A DNA stretch of 7,481 nt, from assembly GCA_903894655.1 (NCBI GenBank), contig CAITQY010000633.1, positions 1-7,481 on the forward strand. Reading direction: 5' to 3'. The notes under the pieces are model-generated. The model did no database searches. It was given only the letters and a program-made list of their open reading frames with translations, and was not told the origin of the DNA. Source of the DNA: an uncultured Gemmatimonadota bacterium. Lineage in GTDB: Bacteria > Gemmatimonadota > Gemmatimonadetes > Gemmatimonadales > Gemmatimonadaceae. The translations under genes and the position numbers were made by a program. This document shows positions 1-5,174 of the stretch, piece by piece (within the stretch, counting starts at the first letter, position 1; every line of letters begins with the position of its first letter).

Positions 1-30
1 CGTGATCAGCGCGAACTGGCGGAATTTCAT
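1..30 (-). CDS. Possible start of a further minus-strand gene (first 10 codons only)
   Basis: An ATG on the minus strand at 30-28 opens a frame that runs off the left edge and reads MKFRQFALIT. A Lys/Arg-containing start followed by hydrophobic residues could be the beginning of a signal peptide or membrane anchor, but ten residues cannot show this. No Shine-Dalgarno is visible just upstream (31-60), which weakens the call. It would be the next gene after the histidine kinase, about 195 nt away and beyond two hairpins, so probably not in the same transcript. The product cannot be named. The plus-strand frame here stops at 43-45, so the stretch could instead be the tail of a plus-strand gene. 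Confidence 0.3.
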   Translation of the reverse strand, partial: MKFRQFALIT

Positions 31-107
31 AACGGGCCGTGTTGACTGGAGTAGAAAGCGGGCCGAGAAGCGCCCCTAGTCGAAAATCGTGAACAAAAGG
101 TTATCGC

Positions 108-136
108 TCACGTATGCGCCGCGATAGCGTACGTGA
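108..136 (-). terminator. Hairpin, possible second terminator or operator-like palindrome
   Basis: TCACGTA at 108-114 pairs perfectly with TACGTGA at 130-136. The stem extends inward by about three more pairs (one a G-U), leaving a 9-nt loop. Read on the minus strand, a short TTTT run follows about 10 nt after the stem and another T-run comes later. That is further than a classical intrinsic terminator allows. It lies about 90 nt past the kinase stop codon. It may be a backup terminator for the kinase operon or a protein-binding palindrome for the gene that may begin at 30; the sequence does not decide. Confidence 0.25.
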
Positions 137-165
137 CGACACGGGCCAGCATCGTGACAGAGACC

Positions 166-207
166 GACGGGGCCCGGTGGCGGATTGTGCCACTGGGCCA
201 GCCCGTC
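166..207 (-). terminator. Strong hairpin just after the histidine kinase gene
   Basis: GACGGG at 166-171 pairs with CCCGTC at 202-207. Inside it, 172-181 pairs with 189-198 (ten pairs including one G-U), around a 7-nt loop; the only interruption is three unpaired bases on one side. The structure starts 18 nt after the kinase stop codon, where a terminator is expected. No U-tract follows on the minus strand, so it is not a canonical intrinsic terminator. It could act in Rho-dependent ending or protect the transcript's 3' end. The pairing is seen directly; the function is inferred. Confidence 0.45.
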
Positions 208-225
208 AGCGCCGAGCGGAACGGC

Positions 226-3200
226 TCAGGCGAAGGCGCTCATCGCGTTGACCAGCGCGTCATGCGCGTCGCCGAGCGCATAGCCCTGCACGTGGCCCTC
301 GAAGGTGGCGAAGCCTTCGTCGCCCAGCAGCGCCCGGAACACGTCGCGATGGGTGTCGAGATCGTCTGCCGCATCGGCATCGAAGTTCGCGAGGCGCTCC
401 AACATGCGCTCCACGATGGGCCGTCCCGTGGCCGGATCGAAGGGGGCCGCGGGGGCCGCGACGGCCGCGACGGGCGCCGCCGCGTAGGCCGGTCCCAGTC
501 GCGCGATCAAGGTGGTGAGTTCGTGCGCCAGCGCGTCGCACAGCGGTGCACAACGCTCCGCGTCCGCGCCGTCGCCGATGGCCTTTTCCAGCACCCCGCC
601 GGCGGCCTGCACCGCGCCGGCGCCGAGCGACCCGGCCACGCCTTTCACGGTATGGGCGAGCCGTTCCGCCGTGCTCCGGTCGCCGCTGCTCAAACAATCG
701 CTGATCCGCGTGCCGGCGTCGGCCTCCTGCACCACGAACTGCCGGAGCAGTTTCAGGTACAGCTTCTTGTTGCCGGCCACGCGGGCCAGTCCGTCGTCCA
801 CCTGCAACCCCTCGATACGCGGCAGCTCCTCGGTGACCGCGGGAGGAACCGCCGGTGCGCTCGCTACCGCGACGGTAGGATCCGCGGCAATAGCCTCCGC
901 AACGGCCGTCGCGCGGGCTGCCCGCACCGCCGCGGCCCGCGCCGGCGCGTAGTACTTCTCCAGCGTCTCGAAGAGAATCGCTGGCGAGATCGGCTTGGAG
1001 ATGTGGTCGTTCATCCCTTCGTCGAGGCAACGATTGCGCTCTTCGTTCGACGCGTGGGCGGTCATGGCGATGATCGGCAACGCCGCGAAGCGCGCGTCGT
1101 CACGAATGGCAATCGTGGCTTGATGCCCGTCCATGATGGGCATCTGCAGGTCCATAAACACCACGTCGTACGCCGTGGGGTTCGCGTCGAGGTAGTTGAC
1201 GGCCTCTCGGCCGTTGTTCGCCACCGTGACGAGCGCCCCCGCCCCTTCCAGCAACTCGATGGCGATCTGCTGGTTGATCTCGTTGTCTTCGGTGAGCAGG
1301 ATGCGGGCACCGGCACACCGGTCGATATCGCTGTCGTGCGACGGCTCGGCGCGGCGGGCGCCGGTTTCCGCCGCACTGGCGAACAGCGTGACCAACGTGT
1401 CGATCACCATCGACTTGCTGACCGGCTTCACCATGAAGCCGTCGAGATTCAGCGCACCCGCGGCTTCCTTCACTTCCTCGCCGTTGAAGGCGGTCACCAT
1501 GACCACGGCCGGCTGTGTCATGAGGCCGGTCTCCGCGCGCAGCAGCCGCGCGGTCTGCAAGCCGTCCAGCCCCGGCATACGCCAGTCCATGAACACCACA
1601 TCGTACGGCGCCGTCCCGTCGGCGTTGGACTGGCGGATCGCCGCGAGGGCTTCCGCGCCAGAGCTGACGGCGTCCACTACGGCGACCAGGTCGCTGAGCG
1701 ACTCGGTGAGGATCTCGCGCGCCACCGAATTGTCATCCACCACCAGCGTGCGCAACCGGTGCATCGCCTCGGGCACCATCGTGCGGCGGTCCGCCGCGCT
1801 GCCGATGCCAATCCGCACCGTGAAGAAGAACGTGGTGCCGACCCCCGGCTCACTTTCGAGCCCGATCTCCCCGCCCATCATCTCGACCAGCGTCTTGCTG
1901 ATGGTCAGCCCGAGTCCGGTACCACCGTGTTTACGCGTGGTGGACATGTCGGCCTGCGTGAACGGCTGGAACAGCTTGGCGCACTGTTCGCGCGTCATGC
2001 CGGGGCCGGTGTCGCGCACGGTAAACCGCAGCACGGCCTCCTCACCGATCCGTTCCACCAGCGTGGCTTTCAGGTGAATTTCGCCGCGCTCGGTGAACTT
2101 CACGGCGTTGTTGATGACGTTCGTGAGCACCTGACTGAGGCGCAGCGGATCGCCGATCAGGTCGATCGGCACCGTGTTCGGAATGTCGACGAGGAACTCG
2201 AGCCCCTTGTCGTACGCCTTCTGCGTGGTGACGGTCGTGACGCCACGCATGACATCTTCGAGATTGAAGTCGATGGACTCGATATCGAGCTTGCCGGCTT
2301 CGATTTTGCTGAAATCGAGGATGTCGTTGATGATGCCGAGCAGCGAGTTGCCGGCCGTATGGATCTTGGCGACGTAGTCGCGCTGCTTCGCGGTGAGGTC
2401 GGTCTTGAGGGCGAGGTACGCGAGCCCGATCACCGCGTTCATCGGCGTGCGGATTTCATGGCTCATGTTGGCCAGGAAGGCACTCTTCGTCTGGTTCGCT
2501 TCGTCGGCGACCAACTGCGCGCGCCGCAATCCATCGCTGAACTCGGCGTTGCGCGCCTTCAAATCCTGCAACGAGTCACGCAGCTGCCCGAAGGCCTGCG
2601 TGAGCTGGTCGATTTCGGTGGCATGCCACGTGTTGACGATCGGCACGTCGTACCGTTCGTCGCGCAGCGCATTCGCCACCACCGTGAGGTTGCGCATCGG
2701 CTGCGACACCGATCGGACGATGTAGGCCAGCACACTCAAGGCCACGACCACGAGCCCAAACAGCGCCTGATACAACGGGACATTGAGCTTCGCAATTTGC
2801 GCGTCTAGGCGCGTGCGCGAGGCCGCCACCACGATGTATCCCTTCAGCGACTCCGTATTCACCACGCCTTGCTCGTACATCAAATCAGGACGTGTACGCC
2901 GCAGCACCTCGGTGGAATCGATCGTGCTGGGGTTCACGGCAAAGACACTGACCCCGTCTTCATCCTTCTGGACGAACGCGACGTATTCGAAGTCGTTCGC
3001 CGACGTCGTGACCTCGATGGTGCGGGCCAGCGATGCGTAGTCTTCCCGCTCGATGGCCAGCTCGATGCTGAGCCCCGTGATGCGGGCCAATTCCTTGTTG
3101 CGCTGCTCGGTGGTAGCCCGAAACAACTCTTCTTGACGCTGCGGATAGTAGAAACCGAGCGCCGAGAGCGAGACCGTGAGAACGATGGCCAGCGGAAACC

Positions 3201-3237
3201 AGATCCGGAAGCCAATCCCTTTCATGAAAGCGCGCAT
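226..3237 (-). CDS. Hybrid sensor histidine kinase with two receivers and an HPt domain
   Basis: A 1003-aa inner-membrane sensor kinase that autophosphorylates on His and probably passes phosphate His-Asp-His within one chain. Domains in order: membrane helix (about 9-31); periplasmic sensor region (32-153) that I cannot assign to a family; second helix (154-175); HAMP (176-228); coiled-coil linker; HisKA with H-box SHEIRTPMN and phospho-acceptor His260; HATPase with N-box Asn376/377, G1 DTGPGM (409-414) and G2 GGTGLGL (438-444); REC1 (about 495-620: Asp501/502, acceptor Asp551, Thr582, Lys604); REC2 (about 644-760: Glu650/Asp651, acceptor Asp696, Thr726, Lys748); Ala/Pro-rich linker; HPt (about 806-915, His862 in [10 protein letters not shown]); and a C-terminal helical tail. 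All catalytic residues seen are intact. The ATG at 3237 has no good Shine-Dalgarno and overlaps the stop of a 12-codon mini-ORF (TGATG); an alternative ATG lies at 3225, also without a clear site. It is the last gene of the porin/binding-protein operon. The architecture is near certain; the ligand and output are unknown. Confidence 0.97.
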   Translation of the reverse strand: MRAFMKGIGFRIWFPLAIVLTVSLSALGFYYPQRQEELFRATTEQRNKELARITGLSIELAIEREDYASLARTIEVTTSANDFEYVAFVQKDEDGVSVFAVNPSTIDSTEVLRRTRPDLMYEQGVVNTESLKGYIVVAASRTRLDAQIAKLNVPLYQALFGLVVVALSVLAYIVRSVSQPMRNLTVVANALRDERYDVPIVNTWHATEIDQLTQAFGQLRDSLQDLKARNAEFSDGLRRAQLVADEANQTKSAFLANMSHEIRTPMNAVIGLAYLALKTDLTAKQRDYVAKIHTAGNSLLGIINDILDFSKIEAGKLDIESIDFNLEDVMRGVTTVTTQKAYDKGLEFLVDIPNTVPIDLIGDPLRLSQVLTNVINNAVKFTERGEIHLKATLVERIGEEAVLRFTVRDTGPGMTREQCAKLFQPFTQADMSTTRKHGGTGLGLTISKTLVEMMGGEIGLESEPGVGTTFFFTVRIGIGSAADRRTMVPEAMHRLRTLVVDDNSVAREILTESLSDLVAVVDAVSSGAEALAAIRQSNADGTAPYDVVFMDWRMPGLDGLQTARLLRAETGLMTQPAVVMVTAFNGEEVKEAAGALNLDGFMVKPVSKSMVIDTLVTLFASAAETGARRAEPSHDSDIDRCAGARILLTEDNEINQQIAIELLEGAGALVTVANNGREAVNYLDANPTAYDVVFMDLQMPIMDGHQATIAIRDDARFAALPIIAMTAHASNEERNRCLDEGMNDHISKPISPAILFETLEKYYAPARAAAVRAARATAVAEAIAADPTVAVASAPAVPPAVTEELPRIEGLQVDDGLARVAGNKKLYLKLLRQFVVQEADAGTRISDCLSSGDRSTAERLAHTVKGVAGSLGAGAVQAAGGVLEKAIGDGADAERCAPLCDALAHELTTLIARLGPAYAAAPVAAVAAPAAPFDPATGRPIVERMLERLANFDADAADDLDTHRDVFRALLGDEGFATFEGHVQGYALGDAHDALVNAMSAFA

Positions 3238-3275
3238 CAGAACGACCGTACCTGGATCACGAGGACTGTTGCCAT
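3237..3275 (-). other. 12-codon mini-ORF overlapping the kinase start (possible translational coupler)
   Basis: Between the binding-protein stop and the kinase ATG, the minus strand reads ATG at 3275 through 12 codons ([12 protein letters not shown]) to a TGA. The final A of that TGA is the first base of the kinase ATG, giving TGATG. Stop-start overlaps of this kind often allow terminating ribosomes to reinitiate, and the kinase lacks an obvious Shine-Dalgarno. Against it, the mini-ORF itself has only an AGG placed too close (2 nt) to its ATG, and such short frames are common by chance. Confidence 0.2.
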
Positions 3276-3278
3276 GAC

Positions 3279-3716
3279 CTACTTGAGCTTGAGCACTTTC
3301 ACGCCGGGAGTGGCGGCGCCTTCGCTCACGTAGCCGATGCCACCCGCTGTGCTCTTCACGTAGGCCACCACCGCATCGTCGGTGTCCTTACTGATCGGCG
3401 GCGTTTCTTTGCCGGAAAACACCTGCTGCACCCAGTATTTCACCACGGCGTTGGTTGGACGGCCGTGCACCGCCTTCGAGAAGGCGCCACGGGCAGCGGC
3501 GCTAGACGACAAGTCCACCGGCGCCGCTTCAATGCCCGTGGAAAACTTGCGGTCTTTTTTTAAGAACAGACTGGAGAGCGATGCCTGGCCAATGTCGACG
3601 AGATTGACATCGGGATTCACGACCACCTTGAACCCTTGAGCGGCCGAGACACGCGGGGCGAGGATCGCCACACCGAGGCCGGTACACAGCACCACGCGGT
3701 AAAGAAAACGAGTCAT
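3279..3716 (-). CDS. Small secreted periplasmic-binding-protein-like protein ('phosphate-type' SBP family)
   Basis: A 145-aa protein with a Sec signal peptide: Arg near the start, hydrophobic core at about 5-20, likely cleavage after VSA (24) or SAA (25). The mature part, about 120 aa, shows the pattern I associate with the short 'phosphate ABC transporter substrate-binding protein' family: a [10 protein letters not shown] first strand, '[12 protein letters not shown]' (48-58), '[19 protein letters not shown]' (65-83), '[16 protein letters not shown]' (92-107) and 'GGIGYV' (125-130). Classical PstS-type proteins are two-lobed and over twice as long, so this is about one lobe. No permease or ATPase gene is adjacent, so a sensory or accessory role fits better than import. 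Cys11 is not in a lipobox. The ATG at 3716 is preferred over an in-frame TTG at 3731 because GAGGAA (3724-3729) sits 7 nt upstream and the signal peptide then starts normally. Phosphate as ligand is only a family label. Confidence 0.85.
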   Translation of the reverse strand: MTRFLYRVVLCTGLGVAILAPRVSAAQGFKVVVNPDVNLVDIGQASLSSLFLKKDRKFSTGIEAAPVDLSSSAAARGAFSKAVHGRPTNAVVKYWVQQVFSGKETPPISKDTDDAVVAYVKSTAGGIGYVSEGAATPGVKVLKLK

Positions 3717-3723
3717 GACGTGA

Positions 3724-3729
3724 TTCCTC
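3724..3729 (-). promoter_or_regulatory. Ribosome binding site of the small binding protein, overlapping the porin stop
   Basis: GAGGAA lies 7 nt upstream of the ATG at 3716. Its first two bases are the last two of the porin TGA stop at 3730-3728, giving TGAGGAA. This fixes the binding-protein start at 3716 rather than the upstream TTG, and suggests that ribosomes ending the porin help start the next gene. Confidence 0.7.
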
Positions 3730-4885
3730 AAAACGTGGTGGCGATGCTGACAAGCCAGTAGCGCGTACTGCGCGGCGGCGCGAGCACCACCGAGGGCGGG
3801 ATCTGCGAGCGCACGGTCGTGACGTTGCTGTCGAATACGTAGCCGGTTCGCCAGTGATGCTCAAACTTGAGCTGCGTGCCCGGCGCCACTTCGAGGATGG
3901 CAGAGGCGCCCGTGCTCGTCGCGGCGGGGAGCACCGCCCGCAGCGTGGGGTTCGTAAAAAACAGACGACTGCGCGAGATGGTGCGCTCTCCCGCCAGCTG
4001 AAAGCGGTCGGTGACTTGCGCGATGGCCTGCACGTACTTGTGGTGATTGTCGCGCGACGGCACGAACCCATTGAGGTTGGATTGTTCGGCGCGCAGCGTG
4101 AATCGCGAGAACTGCGACTGCGCGCTCACGAACGTGTTCGTCATCATGCCCTTGGTCGTGGCCGTTCGCACTTCCATCCGGGCGGCGTGGGCGCCCAGTC
4201 GGATGTTCGCAAAGGGCACGTCGAGATAGAGCTGAGAGCCGTAGTAATTTTCCATGCGCTGGATGCGCACATCCTGGCCGGTGCTGGTGGTCACCACCGA
4301 GCGCCAATCGCTGCCGCCAAAGAATCCATGGGCCTCGAGCGAGAAATCGCCGAGTGGCTTGCGGAAACTGACCACCGCTCCGTCGAGCGCATCGAAGGCG
4401 TCGCTGTAGACCTCCATCGACGGACGGAAGAACGGCAGGACCGCACCGATATAGCGGACCTCGTTGAGCAAGCCACGCGGGAGCGGCGTGCGTCCCGCCT
4501 TGATGTTCGCGGTGGCGTCGCCGATGGTAAAGCGATGGTTGAAGTAGGCCCACTGCGCGGTCAGGTCACCGATCGCGCTGGCCAGCGGGCTCGCGCCGAA
4601 CTTCCGGTTCAGGAACTGCGCCACGAACTCGTCCTTCTCGGAGAGCTTGATGCGCGTCTGCAGCGTGAACAGGCGGTAGTCTGAGGTGCCCTTGAGCGGG
4701 ATACCGAGCGTCGGGAGGTCGGAGGAGCGCCCGTAGCCCGCGTTAAGGGAGGCGTGCCACGTGAGGCGATCGCTGAGCTCCTGCGCCCGCAGCGAGGTGG
4801 CGCTCACGGCAAGCGCCGTCACCATGCCGAAGGTCATACCAACACGACGGAACATAGACATGCGGAGTCGGGGTTGCGGGTGCAT
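3728..4885 (-). CDS. Outer-membrane porin-like beta-barrel protein
   Basis: A 385-aa exported protein, probably a diffusion channel in the outer membrane. The start is ATG 4885: AGGAA (4892-4896) is 6 nt upstream and the product begins with a signal peptide (RRVGMTFGMVTALAVSATSLRA, about residues 13-34, cleavage near RA|QE). The open frame continues upstream to 5170, but that extension is Pro/Arg-rich, unlike a secreted N-terminus, and crosses the terminator hairpin. The mature chain alternates polar and aromatic residues as barrel strands do (for example 'DYRLFTLQTRIKLS', 'RFTLRAEQSNLNGF') and ends in Phe after 'YWLVSIATTF', the C-terminal signature recognised by the BAM machinery. The segment 'AGRTPLPRGLLNEVR' (130-144) followed by 'FFRPSMEVY' resembles a conserved constriction-region block of proteobacterial-type porins, as far as I recall. 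It is first in the probable operon with the binding protein and kinase. Substrate unknown; no known gene name applies. Confidence 0.85.
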   Translation of the reverse strand: MHPQPRLRMSMFRRVGMTFGMVTALAVSATSLRAQELSDRLTWHASLNAGYGRSSDLPTLGIPLKGTSDYRLFTLQTRIKLSEKDEFVAQFLNRKFGASPLASAIGDLTAQWAYFNHRFTIGDATANIKAGRTPLPRGLLNEVRYIGAVLPFFRPSMEVYSDAFDALDGAVVSFRKPLGDFSLEAHGFFGGSDWRSVVTTSTGQDVRIQRMENYYGSQLYLDVPFANIRLGAHAARMEVRTATTKGMMTNTFVSAQSQFSRFTLRAEQSNLNGFVPSRDNHHKYVQAIAQVTDRFQLAGERTISRSRLFFTNPTLRAVLPAATSTGASAILEVAPGTQLKFEHHWRTGYVFDSNVTTVRSQIPPSVVLAPPRSTRYWLVSIATTF

Positions 4886-4891
4886 CGGGCG

Positions 4892-4897
4892 TTCCTG
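4892..4897 (-). promoter_or_regulatory. Ribosome binding site that sets the porin start
   Basis: CAGGAA on the minus strand lies 6 nt before the ATG at 4885. The next in-frame ATGs (4861, 4855) have no comparable purine-rich site, so 4885 is the best-supported start and the longer open frame to 5170 is not needed. Confidence 0.6.
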
Positions 4898-4947
4898 CGC
4901 GAGGCGAAATCTCGGTGATCCCCGCAGCCTGACCTCACCGGCCACAC

Positions 4948-4974
4948 CGGCGACGAAGGGGGCACCGCGGGAAG
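4948..4974. repeat. Direct repeat copy 1 upstream of the porin operon
   Basis: On the plus strand, CGGCG, a short spacer, AAGGGGGCACCGCG (4956-4969) and GGAAG form the first of two related units. The 14-base core differs from copy 2 (5043-5056) at one base, and the cores start 87 nt apart. It lies 63 nt upstream of the porin start codon, so it may be part of its control region or 5' leader. Confidence 0.5.
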
Positions 4975-5032
4975 TCTGGTGTCGCAGTGCTCTTTCAGCA
5001 AGGCTGCCGCGATGCCAGTCTACTGCGCTGGT

Positions 5033-5064
5033 CGGCGGCACAAAGGGGGTACCGCGTTGGGAAG
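5033..5064. repeat. Direct repeat copy 2 upstream of the porin operon
   Basis: CGGCG, a spacer, AAGGGGGTACCGCG (5043-5056) and GGAAG repeat the order of elements in copy 1, with two small length differences (spacer before the core and TTG after it). Both copies lie between the receptor's terminator hairpin and the porin start. They could be regulator-binding sites or remnants of a dispersed intergenic repeat. No convincing sigma-70 or sigma-54 promoter could be identified in this 4886-5101 stretch, and no gene is supported there. Confidence 0.5.
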
Positions 5065-5101
5065 GCACCGAACGAGGCGTGGGCTGTTCTGCCCCGACGC
5101 A

Positions 5102-5141
5102 AGAGGGCGGCCGCCCGGAGTATGCCGCGCGGCCGCCCTCT
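5102..5141 (-). terminator. Perfect 13-bp hairpin, probable terminator of the TonB-dependent receptor gene
   Basis: AGAGGGCGGCCGC at 5102-5114 is the exact reverse complement of 5129-5141, giving a 13-bp, very GC-rich stem with a 14-nt loop. It begins 33 nt after the receptor stop codon and lies well before the porin start, where a transcript end is expected. No long U-tract follows on the minus strand, so the mechanism is uncertain, but the stem is far stronger than expected by chance. It argues that receptor and porin are separate transcription units. Confidence 0.6.
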
Positions 5142-5174
5142 GCCTGACAAAGATCCAACGCGTCCATCACATCA

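Noticed and set aside
133..2808. 891-codon open frame on the plus strand opposite the histidine kinase
   Set aside because: The kinase on the other strand has every catalytic motif intact. The plus-strand product is rich in Arg, His and Gly with no recognisable domain, as expected of an antisense shadow in GC-rich DNA.
3717..3731. TTG at 3731 as start of the small binding protein
   Set aside because: It would overlap the porin stop and place the Shine-Dalgarno GAGGAA inside the gene; the ATG at 3716 has ideal spacing and a normal signal peptide.
3854..4684. 276-codon plus-strand open frame opposite the porin
   Set aside because: Arg/Glu/Gln-rich composition typical of antisense frames; the porin has a signal peptide, Shine-Dalgarno and terminal Phe.
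4990..5020. Sigma-54-like promoter (TGGCA ... TTGCT on the minus strand) upstream of the porin
   Set aside because: The spacing between the GG and the GC of the TTGC element is about 15 nt instead of 10, so it does not fit the -24/-12 consensus.
5015..5045. Sigma-70-like promoter with TAGACT as -10 and TTGTGC as -35 on the minus strand
   Set aside because: Only four of six and three of six consensus bases, with about 15-nt spacing; too weak to annotate.
4886..5170. Upstream extension of the porin frame to an ATG at 5170
   Set aside because: The extension is Pro/Arg/Ser-rich, would bury the signal peptide, and runs through the terminator hairpin; AGGAA before the ATG at 4885 gives a much better start.
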